From positions 1 through 7,150 of the forward strand of contig JAKAJX010000265.1 in the NCBI GenBank assembly GCA_021824855.1: DNA of 7,150 bases. The letters run 5' to 3'. Source of the stretch: Bacteroidota bacterium. Its GTDB lineage: Bacteria > Bacteroidota > Bacteroidia > Chitinophagales > Chitinophagaceae. Below are positions 1 to 6,928 of this stretch, piece by piece (position 1 is the first letter of the stretch; every line of letters begins with the position of its first letter). The position numbers were made by a program, and so were the translations under genes. The notes under the pieces are model-generated. The model was given only the letters and a program-made list of their open reading frames with translations. It was not told where the DNA came from and ran no database searches.

Positions 1-101
1 CCCGGAACCGATGCTGATTGATGAACTAAAAGTACAGGTTAAAAACCAAAAGCCAAATAGCATTCCGTCAAGCCAGGGCTGAAACCGAATAGCGAACTGC
101 T
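1..101. other. GC-richer flank with no supported gene
   Basis: This stretch differs in base composition from the AT-rich DNA that follows. Two short open frames touch the window edge. On the plus strand a frame runs from the edge to a TGA at 80-82 (26 codons, ending NSIPSSQG), which could be the C-terminal tail of a gene entering from the left. On the minus strand an ATG at 63-61 opens a frame that runs off the edge (21 codons, starting MLFGFWFLTC). Neither resembles a family I recognise and both are too short to judge. If the hairpin at 102-157 is a recombination site, this DNA would belong to the next cassette or to the array flank. Sequence further left is needed to decide. Confidence 0.3.
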
Positions 102-157
102 GCCGAAGCTAACAATGTCCCGCCACACTTGCAGCAAACCCCATGTTGGCTGCTGGC
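102..157 (-). repeat. Imperfect inverted repeat, attC-like hairpin
   Basis: The left arm is GCC (102-104) plus AGCTAAC (107-113). The right arm is GTTGGCT (145-151) plus GGC (155-157). The seven-base cores pair fully with one G-U wobble. ATG (115-117) pairs with CAT (142-144), which leaves A114 as a single bulged base. The loop of about 24 nt is C-rich and shows no further pairing. Outer GCC/GGC pairing, an AAC...GTT core and an extrahelical base are the layout of integron attC sites, and 56 bp is at the short end of their range. The cores do not fully match RYYYAAC/GTTRRRY, because position 2 of the first and position 6 of the second deviate. It lies just after the nuclease-like gene's stop, where a cassette's attC would be. 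A transcription terminator is a weaker alternative, since there is no clean T-tract. Confidence 0.4.
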
Positions 158-1855
158 TTTCTTCTATTCAATTTCAGGGTCAAAAACAAAGTACTTTGGC
201 TTTTTAAAATATGGATATTTTACAAAAAGAAATTTGTCCTGGTCTTCTTCCTCAATTATAATTTGAAAACTTTGGTCTATGTATTTTCCTGTTACCAGTT
301 CTTCAAATGCTTTTATAGTATACATACGATAGTCATTGTTATACATAATAAATGTAGGTGTATTTATAATAAAAATACCTTCAAGGTCTGATGTATTTAA
401 CTTGAAATTCTTGTCATTATTTAATACCTGAAAATGCTCTTCGATTTCATTAACTTTACTCTTTAGATATTCAAGTTTTCTTTTTAGCGTTTTATTGAAA
501 GACTTTTTACTTGTTTCAAAATATGAATAATCATTTTTGAAATTATTCATATCATATCTAGCTATTTGATGTTTACAATCTGCAATGAAAATTCTTTTGT
601 TATATATAAATATAAAGTCTAATTCTCCACAATCCTCATTTTCAATACTCAAATTTTGATTATTCCATTTTTTCAAATGAGTTATGTTTCTGTCAAAAAT
701 AATTGTATTTGACTTTAGTATATTCTCTGCAACATCCTCCAAAATTTTATCATTTTTAATTACTTTGTCTTTGATATAATTGCTAAAGCAATCATTGCTC
801 CATTCAATTGGGAATTTATTCCAACCAAAAGCATTAGAGCAAAGCGAATTTATGCTTTCAATAAAAATACCTTCTCCTACAATTGTTAAATTCCTTCCAT
901 CAACATTCCATACTAAAAAAGGCCTATACAAATAACGATTAAGATTTTGTGGTCGATATACTGCTTCTTTTAAAGGCATTTTGTTTTCTTTACTTAGTGT
1001 AAGTCCTTTAAAGAATACTTCAGCTTTATCATAGGGTACTCCAAAAATATTTTCAAGATTTTTTGGATAAATCCACCATTCGTCAAGAACAAATTTGCCG
1101 CCTTGTTCTTCAAAATTTTGATGAATTAATTGAATTGTAGCTACTGCTTTATCGTATTCAACCCCCAAGCAGTTTTTAGATGCTTGAATGAAATCATTAA
1201 AATCATTCTTCCCTACAACGGCTTTTGCCAAATGTTCTCCTATAGATTTTAATGCTTCATCTATAATAACTCCATAGTGATGTTTATGGTCAAAATAGAA
1301 TAAATTTTCTTCTGTATACTTTAAATCAATGCAATCTTCAATTAAATGTTGTTCTGCTAAAAGGTTTGAACAAGCATATATAAAATCACCTAAATAAAGC
1401 AAGTCTTCTATTGTTTTTTCTTTGCTTTTTAAATATTTAGGTGTCAGTAATTTTCCACCTTGTAAAGGAATATCACAAGCTTGTTCCAAACATAATTTTA
1501 AGACTCTGCGATACATTGCAAAGTCTTGGTCGCTTAATTGATTAATTGGAGACTTATTAGGTTTTTTTCTATGAAATTCACATGAAAATTCGTGAAGCAT
1601 AAATAGGCCTTGATAAAATGAAAGTTCGGTTTCATTATTCAAAACTTCAATAAATTGTTCACTGTACCAATCTAAAGTAAAGAATAAAGCATCTGTAACT
1701 TGTTTTGTTGTAAATGGTCCTTTGCCATATTTATCTAAGATAGCTTTTGAAATAATTGGTCTATACTTTTTAATTGGGTCTTTGTCATAACCTGCAATTA
1801 TTTTATAGTCTTGAGTAAAATAAATAGGCATTTTTCGGAGTTTTTATAAGCTTGC
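107..1855 (-). mobile_element. Putative single-gene cassette (integron-like)
   Basis: The core AGCTAACAAT at 107-116 recurs with one change as AGCCAACAAT at 1856-1865, in the same orientation, on either side of the nuclease-like gene. One repeat-to-repeat unit is 1,749 bp and holds one complete minus-strand gene. The gene starts about 25 bp inside one core and ends just before the hairpin containing the other, leaving little noncoding DNA. One gene, a short leader and a hairpin after the stop make up the usual form of an integron gene cassette. No integron integrase, second cassette or transposase is visible, so this is inference from geometry. Alternatives are target-site-like duplications of another element or chance similarity of a 10-bp motif. 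Confidence 0.3.
164..1831 (-). CDS. Orphan protein with C-terminal PD-(D/E)XK nuclease-like domain
   Basis: The gene encodes 555 residues from an ATG at 1831 to a TAG at 166-164. Residues 402-420 carry a restriction-endonuclease-fold signature: GELD (402-405), then a hydrophobic strand and IADCK (416-420). D405 and the D418-x-K420 pair are the likely metal and catalytic residues, and E365 in the preceding helix is a candidate first acidic residue. The usual E-x-K is D-x-K here. A lysine-rich helix follows (about 440-465). The first 390 or so residues are mixed alpha/beta, with aromatic-rich patches such as DEWWIYP (250-256) and YLYRPFLVW (300-308); I recognise no family there. No signal peptide or membrane segment is apparent. 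The gene is strongly AT-rich (23% GC at 541-600), stands alone, and has no methyltransferase or helicase beside it. A role in DNA cleavage, perhaps anti-phage or anti-plasmid defence, is inferred from the fold and context only. Confidence 0.8.
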   Translation of the reverse strand: MPIYFTQDYKIIAGYDKDPIKKYRPIISKAILDKYGKGPFTTKQVTDALFFTLDWYSEQFIEVLNNETELSFYQGLFMLHEFSCEFHRKKPNKSPINQLSDQDFAMYRRVLKLCLEQACDIPLQGGKLLTPKYLKSKEKTIEDLLYLGDFIYACSNLLAEQHLIEDCIDLKYTEENLFYFDHKHHYGVIIDEALKSIGEHLAKAVVGKNDFNDFIQASKNCLGVEYDKAVATIQLIHQNFEEQGGKFVLDEWWIYPKNLENIFGVPYDKAEVFFKGLTLSKENKMPLKEAVYRPQNLNRYLYRPFLVWNVDGRNLTIVGEGIFIESINSLCSNAFGWNKFPIEWSNDCFSNYIKDKVIKNDKILEDVAENILKSNTIIFDRNITHLKKWNNQNLSIENEDCGELDFIFIYNKRIFIADCKHQIARYDMNNFKNDYSYFETSKKSFNKTLKRKLEYLKSKVNEIEEHFQVLNNDKNFKLNTSDLEGIFIINTPTFIMYNNDYRMYTIKAFEELVTGKYIDQSFQIIIEEEDQDKFLFVKYPYFKKPKYFVFDPEIE

Positions 1856-1865
1856 AGCCAACAAT
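1856..1865 (-). repeat. Second copy of the AGCYAACAAT core
   Basis: AGCCAACAAT here matches AGCTAACAAT at 107-116 at 9 of 10 bases. The longer segment GCAGCCAAC (1854-1862) is the exact reverse complement of GTTGGCTGC at 145-153 in the hairpin, and CTTGCAGCCAAC (1851-1862) matches CTTGCAGCAAAC (128-139) at 11 of 12. Read on the minus strand this is ATTGTTGGCT, about 25 bp before the nuclease-like gene's ATG, where a cassette's upstream junction would sit. It also overlaps TATTGTTG (minus strand, 1866-1859), a 7-of-8 match to the Bacteroidota -7 element TAnnTTTG, so it could instead be promoter sequence. Confidence 0.35.
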
Positions 1866-1884
1866 ACATCAATTATGCTTTCTA

Positions 1885-2460
1885 TTACTCTTTTAAATCG
1901 TAAGTATGCACTACTTTAAATTTTAGAGCACCTCTATCACCCGGAATAGCTTGATATTGAATTACTCTTTTACCTCCGGTTGGTTTATCAGCAGTATCAT
2001 CTTTCTTATAAATAGGAAAACGCCTCATCAATGTTCCTTCTAATAAAGAAAAATCATCGTATCCTCTATATCCTTCATGTAATTTATCATCATCTCTAAT
2101 ATCGGGAAATACAATTGGCAAATATGTTTTATTCTCGGAAGATGCAATAGCAAATACAGAACCCATTTCTCCTTTTTCACCACTAAATACATACACTACC
2201 AAATCGGGAAAACCATCATTATTAAAATCGTCAATTTCAGCTTTGGTTATTCGTCCTTTCATCATTAAGTCAATATCTCTTGCTGTATTTTCAAAACCAA
2301 TTGGGCGAATTGATAGTGGATTTTTTTCTAAATTTTTATTAGTACAAAAAACTCTATATCCCGTTTTACCAATTTTTAGTGTAGTATCAATTTTTCTATT
2401 CTGAGAAAAACTACTAAACCCAATGCATAATAAACATATACTGATGAAGAACTTGAACAT
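1885..2460 (-). CDS. Small exported protein with Ca-binding-like loop, possibly PliI-type lysozyme inhibitor
   Basis: The gene encodes 191 residues. Residues 1-19 form a signal peptide: lysine at position 3, a hydrophobic core, then SSFS with probable cleavage before Q20 or N21. The cysteines at 9 and 12 lie inside the hydrophobic core and do not form a lipobox, so the mature protein (about 170 residues) is probably periplasmic or secreted. Residues 76-88 (IDDFNNDGFPDLV) carry a D-x-N-x-D-G-x-x-D loop typical of EF-hand, VCBS and FG-GAP calcium sites. The later DDFSLLEGTLMRRFPIY (135-151) and PTGGKRVIQYQ (160-170) resemble, from memory, proteins annotated as PliI-family inhibitors of invertebrate-type lysozyme. 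That name is tentative. The gene lies 22 bp downstream of icmF on the same strand and may be cotranscribed, though no functional link is obvious. A weak -7-like TAATTTG (minus strand, 2485-2479) could give it its own promoter. Confidence 0.75.
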   Translation of the reverse strand: MFKFFISICLLCIGFSSFSQNRKIDTTLKIGKTGYRVFCTNKNLEKNPLSIRPIGFENTARDIDLMMKGRITKAEIDDFNNDGFPDLVVYVFSGEKGEMGSVFAIASSENKTYLPIVFPDIRDDDKLHEGYRGYDDFSLLEGTLMRRFPIYKKDDTADKPTGGKRVIQYQAIPGDRGALKFKVVHTYDLKE

Positions 2461-2482
2461 ATATTTTATTTTGAATCACAAA

Positions 2483-5400
2483 TTACATGTTTCTGCGATA
2501 CTGCCCACCAACTTCGTATAAAGCATGCGTAATTTGTCCGAGTGAACAATATTTAACCGTTTCCATTAATAGCTCAAATACATTTTCGTTGTTAATTGCT
2601 GCTTGCTGTAATTGCTTTAAATAATGGTTTGCTTTTTCTTTATTGCGTGTATGAAAAGATTGTAAGTTTTGTATTTGACTATTTTTTTCTTCTTCCGTAG
2701 AACGAATTACTTCGGTAGGAATAATAGTAGGACTACCATTTTTATTTAAAAAAGTATTTACACCAACAATAGGCAATTCGCCGGTATGTTTCAACATTTC
2801 ATATTGCAAGCTCTCTTCTTGAATTTTATTTCGTTGGTACATTCGTTCCATTGCACCCAAAACACCGCCTCTATCTGTTATTCTATCAAATTCGGTTAAA
2901 ACAGCTTCTTCTACTAAATCGGTTAGTTCTTCAATTATAAAACTTCCTTGAATAAAATTTTCTGTTTTAGTGGTACCCAATTCTCTGTTAATAATTAATT
3001 GAATGGCCATTGCTCTTCTTACACTTTCTTCGGTGGGTGTAGTTATTGCCTCATCATACGCATTGGTGTGTAATGAATTACAATTATCATAAATGGCATA
3101 TAAAGCCTGCAACGTTGTGCGGATATCGTTAAAATCAATTTCTTGTGCATGCAAACTTCTCCCCGATGTTTGAATATGATATTTCAACATTTGGCTTCGC
3201 TTGTTAGCTTTATATTTATACTTCATGGCTTTTGCCCAAATTCTTCTCGCTACTCGGCCAATTACACTATACTCTGCATCCATACCATTACTAAAGAAAA
3301 AAGAAAGATTAGGAGCGAAATCGTCAATATTCATTCCTCTGCTTAAATAATATTCAACATAAGTAAATCCATTGGCTAATGTAAATGCCAATTGCGTAAT
3401 AGGATTAGCTCCTGCCTCGGCAATATGATAACCGCTAATACTTACACTATAAAAATTTCGAACATTATTATCAATAAAATATTGTTGTACATCGCCCATT
3501 AATTTTAGGGCAAATTCGGTAGAAAAAATACAAGTATTTTGTGCTTGATCTTCTTTTAATATATCTGCCTGAACGGTGCCTCTAACCTGTGCTAAGGTGG
3601 TTGCTTTTATGCTTTGGTATATTTCTGCTGGCAATACTTCGTTGCCGCTTACACCTAATAATTTTAATCCTAATCCATTATTTCCTTCGGGAAGATGATT
3701 GTTATAAATAGGCTTAGTTTGATGCGTAAATTTTTTCTTAATGCTATTATTTACTGCTTCCCATTGATTGTTTTGTTCTATCCATTTTTCACATTCTTGA
3801 TCGATAGCTGCATTTAAAAAGAAGGCAAGTACAATGGGTGCAGGGCCATTAATAGTCATTGAAACAGAAGTTTTAAAACTGCACAAATCAAATCCGCTGT
3901 ATAATTTTTTAATATCATCTACTGTTGCAATACTTACACCACTATTTCCAATTTTACCAAAAATATCAGGACGGTCGTTTGGATCTTCTCCATACAATGT
4001 AACACTATCAAATGCAGTACTTAAGCGGATGGCCGGCTGACCTAATGAAACATAATGAAATCGTTTATTGGTTCGTTCGGGAGTGCCTTCTCCTGCAAAC
4101 ATTCTGGTAGGATCTTCTCCTTCTCTCTTTAACGGAAAAACGCCTGCTGTAAATGGAAAATGCCCGGGAACATTTTCTTGTGCTTGCCACTTTAATAAAT
4201 CGCCCCAATCTTTATATTTAGGCAATACCACTTTGGGGATTTTAGTGCCAGATAAACTGGTTGTAAACATTTCTTGCTGAATAACCTTATCACGAACTTT
4301 ATATTGATACAATGCCTGTTGATACGCTTTAACTTTTTCGGGCCAATTGGTAATCAATTTTTTTGCTACAGGCGTTAACTGCAATACATAATTATTAATT
4401 TTTTGTTGAATTGCTGCTATAAATGACGTTTCATTTTCCTGCTTAAAAATATCTAATGCACCATTCAGTTGATACAGCTTGCTGGCAATGGCAACTTGCT
4501 CTTGAACCAACAAATCGTACGATCTGTTGTTCTCCGATATTTCACTTAAATAACGTATTCTATTAGCAGGAATAATGGCTTTATCCATATTTACACTTGC
4601 AGTAATTACTAATTTATCGCTAAAATCAACTCCGCATTTATTTGTAATTTTTTCAATTAATAATTCAAACAAATTGTTTATTCCGCCATCATTAAACTTA
4701 TTGGCACATGTGCCAATAATAGGAAGTGTATCGTCTTTTGCATTAAATAAATGATGGTTCCGTTTGTATTGTTTTTTAATATCTGCTAATGCATCTAATG
4801 CGCCGGCTTTATCAATTTTATTTAAACAAATAATATCGGCATAATCCAACATATTTATTTTCTCTAACTGCGATGCGGCTCCATATTCCGGTGTCATTAC
4901 ATACATACTAACATCGCAATGGTCTATTATACCGGCATCACTTTGTCCTACTCCGGCACTTTCTATAATAATTAAATCAAACAACATTTCCTTACAAATT
5001 GCAACAGCATCTTTTACCGCTTTACTTAAAGCAGTATTTTCATCGCGGGTAGCAAGAGAACGCATATATGCACGAGGATGCGATATTGCATTCATTCTTA
5101 TTCTATCACCTAATAAAGCTCCGCCGGTTTTTTTTCGAGAAGGATCTACACTGATAATGGCAATAGTTTTTTCCGGGAAGGATTGTAAATAACGGCGAAC
5201 CATTTCATCGGTTACGGAAGATTTACCTGCACCACCTGTACCAGTAATACCCAACACCGGAATTACATTTTTATTTTGCGAAATAAGATTTTTATTCTCG
5301 CTAAAAATGGATAAATATTCTTTTCCTTGTTCGGCCAAGGTAATAGCTCTTGCAATTTTCCGAATATCTTTTACCTTATTTAAGGGCAAAACCTTTTTCA

Positions 5401-5860
5401 AGTTTTTATTGTGAGGAATAGCTCGTTCGGCAATATCTAATTGGCATTGTTGCAATACATCATCAATCATTCCTTCTAATCCCATTTTTCTACCATCGTC
5501 GGGCGAATAAATTCGGGCAATACCATATTCATGTAATTCGTTTATTTCGTTGGGCAAAATAGTACCGCCGCCGCCGCCAAATATTTTAATATGCCCACAA
5601 TCGTTTTCATCCAATAAATCTTTCATGTACTTAAAAAATTCTACATGTCCACCCTGATAACTGGTAATGGCAATACCATGAACATCTTCTTCCATTGCTG
5701 CTTCCACAATTTCATAAACACTTTTATTATGCCCAAGATGAATAATTTCTGCACCTTTACTTTGCATTACCCTTCGCATAATATTAATAGCTGCATCATG
5801 TCCGTCAAATAAACTGGCTGCGGTAATAAGCCTTACTTTTTGGTTAGAGGAAACATTCAT
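2483..5860 (-). CDS. icmF: Fused isobutyryl-CoA mutase (AdoCbl mutase with G-protein chaperone)
   Basis: This complete 1,125-residue cytosolic enzyme should interconvert isobutyryl-CoA and n-butyryl-CoA using adenosylcobalamin. Residues 10-140 are the B12-binding domain with DGHDAA (19-24), H21 being the lower cobalt ligand, and a Gly-rich loop at 95-99. Residues 200-410 are a MeaB-like GTPase that guards cofactor loading: P-loop GTGGAGKS (206-213), D239, ESAG (300-303) and NKID (347-350). A linker leads to the mutase barrel (about 545-1125), with YHIAEAGA (811-818) supplying the conserved active-site His812. Two specificity positions are telling. F588 (in RMFAG) and Q774 (in DQAQN) match the Phe/Gln of isobutyryl-CoA mutases, not the Tyr/Arg that bind methylmalonyl-CoA. 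The length is slightly above the roughly 1,090 residues usual for the family. The gene is often annotated simply as methylmalonyl-CoA mutase. Related substrates such as pivalyl-CoA are possible. Confidence 0.95.
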   Translation of the reverse strand: MNVSSNQKVRLITAASLFDGHDAAINIMRRVMQSKGAEIIHLGHNKSVYEIVEAAMEEDVHGIAITSYQGGHVEFFKYMKDLLDENDCGHIKIFGGGGGTILPNEINELHEYGIARIYSPDDGRKMGLEGMIDDVLQQCQLDIAERAIPHNKNLKKVLPLNKVKDIRKIARAITLAEQGKEYLSIFSENKNLISQNKNVIPVLGITGTGGAGKSSVTDEMVRRYLQSFPEKTIAIISVDPSRKKTGGALLGDRIRMNAISHPRAYMRSLATRDENTALSKAVKDAVAICKEMLFDLIIIESAGVGQSDAGIIDHCDVSMYVMTPEYGAASQLEKINMLDYADIICLNKIDKAGALDALADIKKQYKRNHHLFNAKDDTLPIIGTCANKFNDGGINNLFELLIEKITNKCGVDFSDKLVITASVNMDKAIIPANRIRYLSEISENNRSYDLLVQEQVAIASKLYQLNGALDIFKQENETSFIAAIQQKINNYVLQLTPVAKKLITNWPEKVKAYQQALYQYKVRDKVIQQEMFTTSLSGTKIPKVVLPKYKDWGDLLKWQAQENVPGHFPFTAGVFPLKREGEDPTRMFAGEGTPERTNKRFHYVSLGQPAIRLSTAFDSVTLYGEDPNDRPDIFGKIGNSGVSIATVDDIKKLYSGFDLCSFKTSVSMTINGPAPIVLAFFLNAAIDQECEKWIEQNNQWEAVNNSIKKKFTHQTKPIYNNHLPEGNNGLGLKLLGVSGNEVLPAEIYQSIKATTLAQVRGTVQADILKEDQAQNTCIFSTEFALKLMGDVQQYFIDNNVRNFYSVSISGYHIAEAGANPITQLAFTLANGFTYVEYYLSRGMNIDDFAPNLSFFFSNGMDAEYSVIGRVARRIWAKAMKYKYKANKRSQMLKYHIQTSGRSLHAQEIDFNDIRTTLQALYAIYDNCNSLHTNAYDEAITTPTEESVRRAMAIQLIINRELGTTKTENFIQGSFIIEELTDLVEEAVLTEFDRITDRGGVLGAMERMYQRNKIQEESLQYEMLKHTGELPIVGVNTFLNKNGSPTIIPTEVIRSTEEEKNSQIQNLQSFHTRNKEKANHYLKQLQQAAINNENVFELLMETVKYCSLGQITHALYEVGGQYRRNM

Positions 5861-5879
5861 GGTACAAAATTCATTTTAA

Positions 5880-5887
5880 CAAAAATA
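5880..5887 (-). promoter_or_regulatory. Candidate -7 promoter element for icmF
   Basis: On the minus strand this reads TATTTTTG, a full match to the Bacteroidota primary-sigma -7 consensus TAnnTTTG. It lies about 20 bp before the icmF ATG, which would give a short leader. No clear -33 TTG element is visible at the expected distance; the upstream DNA reads ATCGTTCGC. The rest of the 124-bp divergent region (5861-5984) holds a run of nine T (5930-5938) and a copy of ATTGTTAGCTT at 5905-5915. I could not find a convincing TAnnTTTG element for the plus-strand galM. Confidence 0.4.
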
Positions 5888-5984
5888 GAATAATAATGCG
5901 AACGATTGTTAGCTTAAAAACTGCTTCCATTTTTTTTTGCTTTTGGCGAATGATTTTCTTACTAATTTCATTGCAAAATTTATT

Positions 5985-6926
5985 ATGCAATTTGCCATTA
6001 CGATTAACAGCAAGGATATATTTCCTATTATTACACTAACAGATACTTTTACAAAAACCGAAGCAGAAATATATGCTTTCGGTGCTTTATTAAATGCTTT
6101 TAAAATAAACACTGATACTGCCACAGTAAATATTGTTGATGGTTTCTCTAACGCCAATGAAGCTTTTTACAATATTACCAATGGTTTTAAAAGTGCCAAA
6201 TTATCTCCATTTACCTGCAGAATGGACCATGGTGAATATTCGCTGAAAGAAAATGATTTTAAAATTGAAAAATTTTATTTGGGCGAACATGCCATTCACG
6301 GTATTATTTACGATACTGTTTTTGAAGTACTAACTACACATGCCGATGACAACAGTGCATCGGTTGGATTGAAAATGAATTATTCAGGAACAGATAAAGG
6401 CTATCCGTTTGCTTTTGAATTATTAGTAAACTGGAAATTGGAAAAAAACAATAAGCTGTCGGTTAAAACTACTGTTATACACCACAATAATCAGCCAATT
6501 CCTTATGCCGATGGATGGCATCCTTATTTTACTTTAGGCAATAGTGTAAATAATTATATGCTACAATTTGACAGCAATACTATGCTTGAATTTGATGGCT
6601 CATTAATTCCTACAGGCAATACCATTACAGATACAAGATTCCTTAACGGAATAGCATTAAATGACATTTTTTTAGATAATTGTTTCGTTTTATCAACTGA
6701 TACTACGCCAAAATGCACCATAAGCAATCATCAATTATCGTTAACTATTCAGCCCGATATAAATTATCCGTACCTACAATTATATACCCCCGATCACAGA
6801 AACAGTATTGCCATTGAAAACTTAAGTGGTGCACCCGATTGCTTTAATAATGGCATTGGATTATTATTGTTAGAACCCAATAAATTGTATTCATTCTCTA
6901 CTTCATACACAGCAAAAAAAATATAA
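5985..6926 (+). CDS. galM: Aldose 1-epimerase family protein (galactose mutarotase)
   Basis: The product interconverts the alpha and beta anomers of aldoses, supplying alpha-D-galactose to galactokinase. From the ATG at 5985 it has 313 residues, within the usual range for compact bacterial members. Visible family residues are His105 (in HAIHG), His179 (in DGWHPYF, the expected general acid), Asp231 (in LDNCF) and Glu278 (in AIENLSGAPD, the expected base). There is no signal peptide in this reading, so it is probably cytosolic. The frame extends upstream to a TTG at 5937, which would add 16 residues (LLANDFLTNFIAKFI and so on). I chose the ATG because the family fold starts directly after it and the leader is A/T-rich as usual here. 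It is the first gene of a pair: galK begins 2 bp after the stop. Sequence divergence from classical GalM leaves some room for a different sugar substrate. Confidence 0.88.
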   Translation: MQFAITINSKDIFPIITLTDTFTKTEAEIYAFGALLNAFKINTDTATVNIVDGFSNANEAFYNITNGFKSAKLSPFTCRMDHGEYSLKENDFKIEKFYLGEHAIHGIIYDTVFEVLTTHADDNSASVGLKMNYSGTDKGYPFAFELLVNWKLEKNNKLSVKTTVIHHNNQPIPYADGWHPYFTLGNSVNNYMLQFDSNTMLEFDGSLIPTGNTITDTRFLNGIALNDIFLDNCFVLSTDTTPKCTISNHQLSLTIQPDINYPYLQLYTPDHRNSIAIENLSGAPDCFNNGIGLLLLEPNKLYSFSTSYTAKKI

Positions 6927-6928
6927 CC

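Noticed and set aside
143..391. 82-codon plus-strand frame at the 3' end of the nuclease-like gene
   Set aside because: It is antisense to the 555-residue gene, its translation is Phe/Val/Tyr-rich low-complexity sequence from AT-rich DNA, and it has no recognisable motif.
3143..4280. Three plus-strand frames of 67-70 codons inside icmF
   Set aside because: All are antisense to highly conserved mutase-barrel sequence and show no motif or start context of their own.
5930..5938. Run of nine T as a phase-variable tract upstream of galM
   Set aside because: It lies outside the preferred coding start and not in a recognised promoter spacer, and short T runs are common in this AT-rich DNA.
5937..5984. 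N-terminal extension of galM from a TTG start
   Set aside because: The added residues are not part of the epimerase fold, and an ATG with a typical A/T-rich leader follows at 5985.
5909..6157. Minus-strand 82-codon frame overlapping the start of galM
   Set aside because: It lies opposite the conserved galM N-terminal coding region and has no family features; its hydrophobic run is a shadow of galM codons.
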